38,457 nucleotides of DNA, from the NCBI RefSeq assembly GCF_016653355.1, contig NZ_NHSK01000085.1, positions 1 to 38,457 of the forward strand, written 5' to 3'. Below, piece by piece: positions 7,819 to 14,434 of the stretch. A program made the translations under genes and the position numbers. The notes under the pieces were generated by a model that worked only from the letters and a program-made list of their open reading frames with translations, ran no database searches and had not been told where the DNA came from. How positions within the stretch are numbered: position 1 is the first letter of the stretch; every line of letters begins with the position of its first letter. The stretch comes from Rhodoplanes elegans. GTDB lineage: Bacteria > Pseudomonadota > Alphaproteobacteria > Rhizobiales > Xanthobacteraceae.

Positions 7819-8571
7819 ATGGAGACCCGCATCACCGAGATCGCCGACGGCATCTACCGGCTGTCGACCTACGTGCCGGACATCGCGCCGCCGGCCGGCT
7901 TCACGTTCAACCAGTTCCTCGTCCTCGGCGACGAGCCGCTGATGTTCCACACGGGCCTGCGCAAGATGTTCGGGCTCAACCGCGCGGCGCTCGCCCGCAT
8001 CCTGCCGCCGGAGCGGCTGCGCTGGATCGCGTACGGGCATTTCGAGGCCGACGAGTGCGGCGCCATGAACGAGTGGCTCGCGGTGGCGCCGCAGGCGACC
8101 GCGGCGCACGGGCAGACCGGGTGCCTGGTGTCGCTGAACGACTTTTCCGATCGGCCGCCGCGCGTGCTCGCCGACGGCGAGGTGATCGATCTCGGCGGCA
8201 AGCGCGTGCGCTTCATCGACACGCCGCACACCCCGCACGGCTGGGACGCCGGCGTGCTGTTCGAGGAGACGACCGGGACGCTGCTGTGCGGCGACCTGTT
8301 CACCCAGCTCGGCGACGACCGCGCCGTCACCGACGGCGACATCGTCGGCCCGGCGATCGTCGCCGAGGACATGTTTCGCTACGCCGCGCTCGCGCCGGGC
8401 ATGGGACGGACGATCCGCAGCCTCGCCGGGCTGGCGCCCCGGACGCTCGCCCTCATGCACGGCCCGTCCTTCACGGGCAACGGCGCCGCCGCCCTGCGGG
8501 CGCTGGCCGACGATTACGACCGCCGCATCACGGCCGAGATGGCCGAGGCGCTGCGGCCGCTCGCGGCGTGA
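7819..8571 (+). CDS. Metallo-beta-lactamase-fold, ODP-type di-iron protein
   Basis: A 250-residue single-domain protein resembling the oxygen-binding di-iron (ODP) branch of the metallo-beta-lactamase superfamily, the catalytic half of flavodiiron proteins. Candidate metal ligands are H74-x-E76-x-D78 (GHFEADECG), H137 or H140 (TPHTPHGWD), D159 (LLCGDLFTQ) and H214 (LMHGPSF). The HxExD pattern with Glu, not the HxHxDH of hydrolases, points to a di-iron site. The usual His after the Asp is Glu (E79). There is no flavodoxin domain, so any electron donor is separate. GGAGGA six bases before the ATG at 7819 fixes the start. It is divergent from tetR; the substrate (O2, NO or other) cannot be told. 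Confidence 0.8.
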   Translation: METRITEIADGIYRLSTYVPDIAPPAGFTFNQFLVLGDEPLMFHTGLRKMFGLNRAALARILPPERLRWIAYGHFEADECGAMNEWLAVAPQATAAHGQTGCLVSLNDFSDRPPRVLADGEVIDLGGKRVRFIDTPHTPHGWDAGVLFEETTGTLLCGDLFTQLGDDRAVTDGDIVGPAIVAEDMFRYAALAPGMGRTIRSLAGLAPRTLALMHGPSFTGNGAAALRALADDYDRRITAEMAEALRPLAA

Positions 8572-8910
8572 CTCCGGCGCATTCGTAGCCCGGGCGGAGC
8601 GGAGCGACGGCCGGGAGGGCCCGCCGCAGGGCAGGGCCCGGAAATGGCGCACAGAGGCCGTGCCGTGAGGCTCCCGGGTTTCGCAGGCTCAACCCGGGCT
8701 ACGGCCGCTACGGCCGCCTGGGCGGATACGGCGACTCGGGCTGACCCGGCTAGCCTGCATGTCCGCCATGCAGATTCCGAATCAATCCGTGGCACTACGC
8801 TCGTTTTCCGTGCAGCGTGCACGTCATTTGGGCCAGGCATACGCGAACGACCATCCGCTCTCCCGCACCGGCCGTCGTCCTCGCTGCGCCCGACCCTTTT
8901 GGAGAGCACG
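8572..8910. other. Intergenic region upstream of the symporter gene
   Basis: This 339-base gap holds the repeat at 8584-8703 and then about 200 bases leading to the symporter gene. GCATGTCCGCCATGC (8758-8772) is a short inverted repeat, and GTGCAGCGTGCAC (8812-8824) is another. No gene or clear promoter hexamers were identified. Confidence 0.5.
8584..8703. repeat. CGTAGCCCGGG-type palindromic repeat, copy 2
   Basis: It shares its left 35 bases (CGTAGCCCGGGCGGAGCGG and onward) and right 31 bases (CCCGGGTTTCGCAGGC and onward to GGGCTACG) with the copy at 7037-7117, in the same orientation, but has a longer unrelated centre. The ends are perfect 11-base inverted repeats. Confidence 0.8.
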
Positions 8911-10218
8911 ATGAAGCAGCACGACAAGCTGTTGCTGGGGTTCGTCCTCGGCGTGACGTTCGGCCTGATCGGCTATTATTGGCTGCCGGCCAAGGACTTC
9001 CCCTTCATGACCACGTTCAGCGAGGTCATGACCTTCGTCGGCGCGACGTTCCTGCGCCTGATCTTCATGGTGGTGGTGCCGCTGATCCTGTCGGCCCTGA
9101 TGCTCGGCACCATGGAGCTCGGCAAGGGCGCCGGCCTCGGCAAGGTGGCCGGGCGGTCGCTCCTCTTCACCATCCTCTTGAGCGGCACCTCGGTGATCAT
9201 CGCCGTGGTGCTGACCAACATCCTCAAGCCCGGCGCCGGGCTGGTCTTCGACAAGGTGGCGCTCGCCCAGAACGCCGGCGTGCTGTCGATCCAGAAGAAC
9301 GCCATGGCGACCCAGGCGAAGCCCTGGTACCAGTACATCGTCGACCTGCTGCCGCAGAACCCGATCGACTCGGCCGCCCGTGCCTTCTCGGGCGAGATCG
9401 TCGCCGTGATGGTGTTCGCGCTGTTCTTCGGCTGGGCGCTGTCGCGCGTGATCCAGTCGGACGATCATCCGACCAAGCAGGTGCTCGAGTCGATCTTCCA
9501 GGCCTGCATGAAGATCATCGGGCTCGCGATGGTGATCGCGCCCTATGCGATCTTCGGCATCGTGTTCAACACGGCCTACCGGATGGGCGCCGGCTTCCTC
9601 GGCAACGTCGCGTACTACGCGCTGGTCGTCGTCATCGGCCTGCTGCTGCAGTTCTTCGTCGTCTACGCCCTGTTCATCTGGGGCGTGGCGCGCACCAACC
9701 CGTTCCGCTTCTTCGCCCAGTGCAAGGAGGTCTATCTCTACGCCTTCACCACGGCGTCCTCCAACGCGACGCTGCCGGTCGCGATGGCCTGCGGCGAGAA
9801 GGTCCTCAAGCTGCCGCCCAAGATCGTCCGCTTCGTCCTCACCATCGGGGCGTCGGCGAACCAGAACGGCTCCGCCCTGTTCGAGGGCGTCACCGTGATC
9901 TTCCTGGCCCAGGTGTTCGGCATCGATCTCACCATCGGCCAGCAGGTCATCGTGGTGCTGATGTCGATGCTGGCCGGCGTCGGCACGGCCGGCGTGCCGG
10001 GTGGCGCGCTGCCGCTGATCGTCGTCGTGATGGTGCAGGTCGGCATCCCGCCGGAGGGCATCGGCCTCGTGCTCGGCGTCGACCGCTTCCTCGACATGTG
10101 CCGCACCACGCTCAATGTCGGCGGCGACCTCGTCATCGCCAAGCTGGTGACCGCCTCGGTCGACGAGAAGACGCTCGCCGCCCTGAACGACGAGCAGGCG
10201 ACCGTGAAGGCCGCCTGA
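8911..10218 (+). CDS. Dicarboxylate/amino acid:cation symporter (DctA/GltP family)
   Basis: A 435-residue inner-membrane transporter of the DAACS (SLC1-like) family, which takes up C4-dicarboxylates or acidic amino acids with H+ or Na+. About eight hydrophobic segments and two hairpin loops are visible. Hairpin 1 carries TTASSNATLPVAMA, the counterpart of the serine-rich motif. TM7 carries ANQNGSALFEG where most family members have NMDGT. Hairpin 2 is GVGTAGVPGGALPL. TM8 contains GVDRFLDMCRTTLNVGGDL, with the substrate-binding Asp/Arg/Asn. The ATG at 8911 follows GGAGAG. The family is certain, but dctA versus gltP cannot be decided. A strong terminator follows at 10254-10288. Confidence 0.9.
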   Translation: MKQHDKLLLGFVLGVTFGLIGYYWLPAKDFPFMTTFSEVMTFVGATFLRLIFMVVVPLILSALMLGTMELGKGAGLGKVAGRSLLFTILLSGTSVIIAVVLTNILKPGAGLVFDKVALAQNAGVLSIQKNAMATQAKPWYQYIVDLLPQNPIDSAARAFSGEIVAVMVFALFFGWALSRVIQSDDHPTKQVLESIFQACMKIIGLAMVIAPYAIFGIVFNTAYRMGAGFLGNVAYYALVVVIGLLLQFFVVYALFIWGVARTNPFRFFAQCKEVYLYAFTTASSNATLPVAMACGEKVLKLPPKIVRFVLTIGASANQNGSALFEGVTVIFLAQVFGIDLTIGQQVIVVLMSMLAGVGTAGVPGGALPLIVVVMVQVGIPPEGIGLVLGVDRFLDMCRTTLNVGGDLVIAKLVTASVDEKTLAALNDEQATVKAA

Positions 10219-10253
10219 TCGCCGCGCGCGGCACGCGCCGACGCGACACGAAA

Positions 10254-10294
10254 AAAGCTCCCCCGGACGAGCCGTCCGGGGGAGCTTTCGTTTT
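10254..10294. terminator. Strong bidirectional Rho-independent terminator
   Basis: A perfect 15-bp stem: AAAGCTCCCCCGGAC (10254-10268), loop GAGCC, GTCCGGGGGAGCTTT (10274-10288). It is followed by CGTTTT and preceded by AAA, so it can work for the rightward symporter gene and for the leftward small membrane-protein gene that ends at 10319. Confidence 0.9.
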
Positions 10295-10318
10295 CGACGT
10301 GATCAGATGCGCCTCGGG

Positions 10319-10696
10319 TCAGCGACCCGCACGGGCGGCGCGAGCGACCGGCCGCTCGGGGCGCGGGCCGGTGGCGACAGCCACGGCAGGGGTGGGGCGC
10401 GCCGCCGGCCGCGGCCGGTTCCACCAGATCGCGAACTGGCGGGCGACGAACAGCAGCACGGCGGCGCCGATCAGGGCCGCCGCGGCGGTCGCGGCCGGGC
10501 CGGTGCCGGCCCCCCACTTCGCCTGGAGCGCCCAGACGCCGTCGAAGGCGCCGAAGATGCCGACCACGGCGTCCCCGAACAGCCCGAAGCCCGGCGCCAC
10601 GCCGGCGTGCTCGGCCTTCCAGGCGGCGAGGCCGCCGGCGATCGCGATGATGAGAAGCGTCGTCAGCGACAGCTCCACGGGCAGGGGAAGGTTCAT
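10319..10696 (-). CDS. Small membrane protein, GlsB/YeaQ/YmgE (transglycosylase-associated) type
   Basis: A 125-residue protein with three hydrophobic segments at about residues 10-25, 36-52 and 66-86. The glycine pattern AIAGGLAAW...GFGLFGDAVVGIFGAFDGVW resembles the GlsB/YeaQ/YmgE family of small inner-membrane proteins, which are often stress-induced and whose biochemical function is unknown. The C-terminal 35 residues are Pro/Arg/Ala-rich and presumably cytoplasmic, an extension most family members lack. GAGGAG six bases before the ATG at 10696 supports the start. The gene ends at the bidirectional terminator and lies 72 bases downstream of a tetR gene on the same strand. Confidence 0.72.
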   Translation of the reverse strand: MNLPLPVELSLTTLLIIAIAGGLAAWKAEHAGVAPGFGLFGDAVVGIFGAFDGVWALQAKWGAGTGPAATAAAALIGAAVLLFVARQFAIWWNRPRPAARPTPAVAVATGPRPERPVARAARAGR

Positions 10697-10768
10697 AGGG
10701 TCTCCTCGGGTGGTGGCTCGATCATTCGATGGTCGGGCGTGGCGGACGGAGGGCCGCGACGGCTCTCG

Positions 10769-11530
10769 TCACACCGCGACGGCGGCGTCGCCGTCGAGGT
10801 CGGCCGTGCGTGCCGGCCGCGTGCGCCGGCGGCTGCCGCAGCCCGGGATCAGCCCGCACACCCGGTCGAACACGCCGGTGAGCTGCTGGCCACGGCCGAG
10901 CGCGCGGTCGAGCGCCGCCATGGTGCGGGCGTGGCCGGGCTCGTCGTCGTTCAGGAAGGTCGACATCACGTTGGCATAGAGGAGCGCCAGCCCCTGGGCG
11001 CGGATCAGCCCGGTCGGGCCGGAGGCGCGGATCTCGGCGCCCGCCAGCATCCACTGCATGGAGTTGACGGCGAAGTTGTTGAGCGCGAGCGCCAGCGGCG
11101 GGTTGGTGCGGGCCGACTGCAGGAGCGAGCGGATCGCCTCCTTGTAGGGGGCGAGCATCTCGAAGCGCCGCATCAGCACGTCGAACAGCCGCTCGCGGGT
11201 CGGCTCGTCGGACATGTCGTCCTGGTCGCCGTCGAGCACCTCGCGGTCGATTTCCTTGATGTGAGCCGTCAGAATCGCGAGCTTGCCGGAGAACTGGCCG
11301 CGCAGCTCGGCGAGCGAGACGCCGGCGCGGGCCGCGATGTCGCGGAAGCCGATCGTCTCCCAGGGCTGCTCGGCGAGCAGCGTCATGAACGCCTCGATCA
11401 TCTTTCCGCGCGGCGTTCCGATGCGGCCCGGCGCCTTGCGGGCGCGCGCCTGTCCGGTCGCGCCGCCGCCGCTCTCCGGGGTGTCCTCGATGCCGTCGTC
11501 GCTCGCGGGGGGACCGGGCTTGCGGGCCAT
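10769..11530 (-). CDS. TetR-family transcriptional regulator
   Basis: A 253-residue protein with a disordered basic N-terminal tail (residues 1-38, Gly/Pro/Arg-rich), then a TetR HTH at about 40-90 (KMIEAFMTLLAEQPWETIGF, then DIAARAGVSLAELRGQF). A helical C-terminal domain follows, in which RTNPPLALALNNFAVNSMQWML is typical of one TetR subfamily. The last 30 residues are again basic and low-complexity. AGAGGAG precedes the ATG at 11530. The 72-base gap to the small membrane-protein gene on the same strand would allow joint transcription; no operator palindrome was found. The ligand is unknown. Confidence 0.85.
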   Translation of the reverse strand: MARKPGPPASDDGIEDTPESGGGATGQARARKAPGRIGTPRGKMIEAFMTLLAEQPWETIGFRDIAARAGVSLAELRGQFSGKLAILTAHIKEIDREVLDGDQDDMSDEPTRERLFDVLMRRFEMLAPYKEAIRSLLQSARTNPPLALALNNFAVNSMQWMLAGAEIRASGPTGLIRAQGLALLYANVMSTFLNDDEPGHARTMAALDRALGRGQQLTGVFDRVCGLIPGCGSRRRTRPARTADLDGDAAVAV

Positions 11531-11644
11531 GGGCTGCTCCTCTGGCTCGAAATGGCTCGAGAACTATGTAATTCCCCGGAGCGCCGGCTGCCAGGGGCGG
11601 TGACCGGCATCCCCTGCGACACGACGCGGCGGCCGGACTCGGCC

Positions 11645-12070
11645 TCAGTCCTGCGAGTCCTTGTAGGCCTGCCATTCGAGCGTGGTGATGACGCATTTCT
11701 GCATCGTCCGCAGGAACACGGGCTCCGGGATCTCGCCCGTGATCGACAGCTCGATGAAACGCCCGAGCGGCTCGCCGTCCGGCGCGACGAACGTGTATCC
11801 GTTGAACAGCAGGAAGACCGAGGCGGCGCTCAGCGCCGTGCGCTTGTTGCCCTGCGCGAAGGGGTGATTCCGGCCGATGCCGAGCAGCAAGGCTCCGGCG
11901 AGGCCGACGATGTCGCGATCGCCGTAATGCCAGCGGTGCACGGGACGCGCCACGGCGCTGGACAGAAGGCCGGCGTCGCGCACGAAATGAGGCTCGCCGG
12001 TGAGCTGAACAAGCCGCCTGTTGATGGTGACGACCTGGTCGTCGACGAGCCAGACAGGCTCATTTTGCAA
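11645..12070 (-). CDS. doc: Doc-type (Fic-fold) toxin, death-on-curing family
   Basis: A 141-residue Fic-fold protein. The active-site motif HPFAQGNKRT (H69-T78) matches the Doc group, which for phage P1 Doc phosphorylates EF-Tu and stops translation. The usual acidic residue after HPFx is Gln here, as in many chromosomal Doc relatives. The N-terminal VWLVDDQVVTINRRLV and GLLSSAVARP segments are typical of the family. An in-frame TGA two codons upstream leaves TTG at 12068-12070 as the start. It overlaps the end of the upstream 72-residue gene by 11 bases, the usual translational coupling of toxin-antitoxin pairs. Confidence 0.88.
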   Translation of the reverse strand: MQNEPVWLVDDQVVTINRRLVQLTGEPHFVRDAGLLSSAVARPVHRWHYGDRDIVGLAGALLLGIGRNHPFAQGNKRTALSAASVFLLFNGYTFVAPDGEPLGRFIELSITGEIPEPVFLRTMQKCVITTLEWQAYKDSQD

Positions 12071-12278
12071 GATAGCTCAGCGTCTCTGGAAATCGCGCGA
12101 TCACATCGTCCAGAGCCTGATCGAGGTTGGTGCTGGTGGGGAGGGGCAGCCGATCGATGGACGTCTCGCGCTCACGCGAGACGCCTCCTGCGGCGGCATC
12201 CACATCAACGTGGCCGCGCGCCTTCAATGCGAGCACGAGGCTGCTCCTGGCTTTGTCTCGCGTCCCGATCATGCTCAT
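12060..12278 (-). CDS. Putative antitoxin partner of Doc (unrecognised family)
   Basis: A 72-residue protein directly upstream of doc and overlapping it by 11 bases. I do not recognise a Phd, YefM, AbrB or MazE fold. The N-terminus (TRDKARSSLVLALKARGHVDVD) is basic and helical, the middle is charged (GGVSRERETSIDRLPLPTST), and the C-terminus (NLDQALDDVIARFPETLSYLAK) looks like an amphipathic helix that could cover the toxin site. The antitoxin role is inferred from position, size and overlap alone. The (S/T)xxxE(G/N) inhibitory Fic motif is not present. The start could also be the second ATG at 12272. Confidence 0.6.
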   Translation of the reverse strand: MSMIGTRDKARSSLVLALKARGHVDVDAAAGGVSRERETSIDRLPLPTSTNLDQALDDVIARFPETLSYLAK

Positions 12279-12372
12279 GTAACCTGCCGAATGATGCTCC
12301 GTTCCCGATACAATTTCAACGTGCCCAGGGTGACGGGTCGCCGTTAAGATTTGGTCATCGTCATCGCGTCCG

Positions 12373-13248
12373 TCACCCGGCCAGCTCGCGGGAGCGGCGG
12401 GTGGCGGCGGCGATCGCCTTCTCCATCAGCGGGTCGAGGCCGTCCTGCGCCATCAGCACGTCGAGGGCGGCCGCCGTGGTGCCGCCCGGCGAGGTGACGT
12501 TCCGGCGCAAGGTCGCGGCGTCCTGGGGCGAGCGGAACAGGAGCTCGCCGGCGCCCGCGACCGTCTCGCGGGCGATCTTCTCGGCGAGCGCGGGCGGCAG
12601 CCCGGCCGCCATGCCGGCGCGGGCGAGGCTTTCGGCGAGCAGGAACACATAAGCCGGGCCCGAGCCCGACACCGCCGTGACGGCGTCGATCAGCGCCTCG
12701 TCGTCGACCCAGTCGACCTTGCCGGTGGCGCCGAGCAGGTCCTGGGCGAGCGCCCGGCCGGCCTCGCTCACGGCCGCGTTGGCGACCGCGACCGTCATGC
12801 CGCGGCCGATCGCGGCCGGCGTGTTGGGCATCGCCCGTACGGCCGCCGTGCCGGGCCCGAACACCTGCTCGAGGAAGCCCAGCGTCTTGCCCGCCATGAT
12901 CGAGATCATCACGGCGCCGGACGCCGCGAGCCCCTGCAGCGCCGGCAGCGCCGCGGGCGCCACCTGCGGCTTGACGGCGAGCACCACGGCCTGCGGCTTC
13001 AGCCCGGCCGGATCGGGGTTGAGCCTGAGCCCCGAGATCGCCTGCGCGGCCATCTCGGGCGACGGCTGCGGCTCCAGCACGACGATCTTGCGCGGATCGA
13101 GCCCGAGGCGCAGCCAGCCGTCGAGCAGCGCGCCGCCCATCTTGCCGGCCCCGACCAGCACGATCGGCCCCCTCAGGCCGGCGAGCACGCTCTTGGACGG
13201 GCCGGCGGCGGTCGTGGCGGGTGTGGGGTCGGGCTTGCGCTGGGGCAT
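12373..13248 (-). CDS. proC: Pyrroline-5-carboxylate reductase
   Basis: A 291-residue enzyme making proline from 1-pyrroline-5-carboxylate with NAD(P)H, in the cytoplasm. The Rossmann motif VGAGKMGGALLDGW (residues 32-45) and the C-terminal signatures VSGSGPAYVFLLAESLARAG and SPGGTTAAALDVL are intact. The ATG at 13248 follows AGAGG at ten bases. The 25-residue Pro/Ala-rich N-terminal tail before the fold is slightly longer than in most ProC proteins, so a later start is possible, but no better codon is seen. It is divergent from mtnP. Gene symbol and function are secure by motif. Confidence 0.93.
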   Translation of the reverse strand: MPQRKPDPTPATTAAGPSKSVLAGLRGPIVLVGAGKMGGALLDGWLRLGLDPRKIVVLEPQPSPEMAAQAISGLRLNPDPAGLKPQAVVLAVKPQVAPAALPALQGLAASGAVMISIMAGKTLGFLEQVFGPGTAAVRAMPNTPAAIGRGMTVAVANAAVSEAGRALAQDLLGATGKVDWVDDEALIDAVTAVSGSGPAYVFLLAESLARAGMAAGLPPALAEKIARETVAGAGELLFRSPQDAATLRRNVTSPGGTTAAALDVLMAQDGLDPLMEKAIAAATRRSRELAG

Positions 13249-13484
13249 GGCTGAAAGAACCTCTCGGGCATTCGGCGGCACTGGTGGCGCGCCGGAAACA
13301 CGTTGACCGCCGACCGGGGCTTCGTCCACAACCCGACCCATCGGTCCCGGACCGCTCGATCGGACACTCTCGGCCGCTTGGCAAGCCATCCGTTCGCGCG
13401 CGGCCGGGCGACATGACGGACATTGGCGCGAGATTGCGTGGGACTCATTGGCGCCGGCGAGCGGCGCGGAACATCGGGGCGAGC

Positions 13485-14360
13485 ATGGCCAAGGCGGTAT
13501 TGGGGATCATCGGGGGATCGGGCGTCTACGACCTGCCGGGACTGGAGAACGTCGTCGAGAAGGCGGTCGAGAGCCCGTGGGGCGAGCCGTCCGGCCCGCT
13601 GGTGATGGGCGAGGTCGCGGGCCTGCCGATCGTCTTCCTGTCGCGCCACGGCAAGGGCCACCGCATCTCGCCGTCCGACATCAACTACCGGGCGAACATC
13701 GACATCCTCAAGCGCGTCGGTGTCACCGACATCGTCACGCTGTCGGCCTGCGGCTCGTTCAAGCAGGAGCTGCCGCCCGGCACCTTCGTGCTGATCGACC
13801 AGTTCGTCGATCGCACCTACAAGCGCGAGAGCTCGTTCTTCGGCACCGGCTGCGTCGCCCATGTCTCGATGGCGCACCCGATCTCGCCGCGGTTGCGCAT
13901 CCACATCGCGGAAGCCGCGCGGGCCGAGGACATCGCGGTGGTCCACGACGGAACTTACGTCTGCATGGAGGGGCCGCAGTTCTCCAGCTACGCGGAGAGC
14001 ATGACCTACAAGCAGGCGGGTTATTCGGTGATCGGCATGACCAACATGCCGGAGGCCAAGCTCGCCCGCGAGGCGGAGATTTGCTACGCGACCGTCGCCA
14101 TGGTGACGGATTTCGACTGCTGGCATCCCGATCACGACGCCGTCACGGTGCAGGACATCATCAAGGTGCTGGGCGAGAACGCCGAGAAGGCGAAGCGCCT
14201 GGTGGCACGGCTCGCCCGCGATTTCCCGCGCGAGCACGAGCCGTGCCCGATCGGCTCCGACCGCGCCCTCGACAACGCCCTGATCACGGCGCCCGACGCG
14301 CGCGACCCGGCGCTGCTGGCGAAGCTCGACGCGGTGGCGGGCCGGGTGCTGCGGGTGTGA
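13485..14360 (+). CDS. mtnP: S-methyl-5'-thioadenosine phosphorylase
   Basis: A 291-residue phosphorylase splitting methylthioadenosine, the by-product of polyamine and homoserine-lactone synthesis, into adenine and methylthioribose 1-phosphate. It opens with LGIIGGSGVYDLPGLE (phosphate-binding loop), then RHGKGHRISPSDINYRANI, CMEGPQFSSYAESMTYK and GMTNMPEAKLAREAEICYA. TDFDCWHPDHDAV carries the Asp residues that favour adenine-type over oxopurine substrates. The start at 13485 gives the standard length. apt, which would use the adenine released, lies 2.8 kb downstream on the same strand, separated by three other genes. Confidence 0.93.
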   Translation: MAKAVLGIIGGSGVYDLPGLENVVEKAVESPWGEPSGPLVMGEVAGLPIVFLSRHGKGHRISPSDINYRANIDILKRVGVTDIVTLSACGSFKQELPPGTFVLIDQFVDRTYKRESSFFGTGCVAHVSMAHPISPRLRIHIAEAARAEDIAVVHDGTYVCMEGPQFSSYAESMTYKQAGYSVIGMTNMPEAKLAREAEICYATVAMVTDFDCWHPDHDAVTVQDIIKVLGENAEKAKRLVARLARDFPREHEPCPIGSDRALDNALITAPDARDPALLAKLDAVAGRVLRV

Positions 14361-14434
14361 CTTGCCCGTCTAAGTTGATGAGCGCTGCGGGCTTTATCGC
14401 CGACGGACAGACCTCTGCCGAGGCAGGGTGCTTC

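Noticed and set aside
12281-12305. GGAAC-N16-GGTT on the minus strand ahead of the antitoxin gene
   Set aside because: One -10 base differs and the implied transcript start would lie inside the reading frame; a leaderless start at the second ATG is conceivable but too weak to claim.
13221-13484. N-terminal extension of MtnP by 88 residues
   Set aside because: The sequence is Arg/Pro-rich, overlaps the proC start on the other strand and does not match MtnP, which starts at the GGSG phosphate loop.
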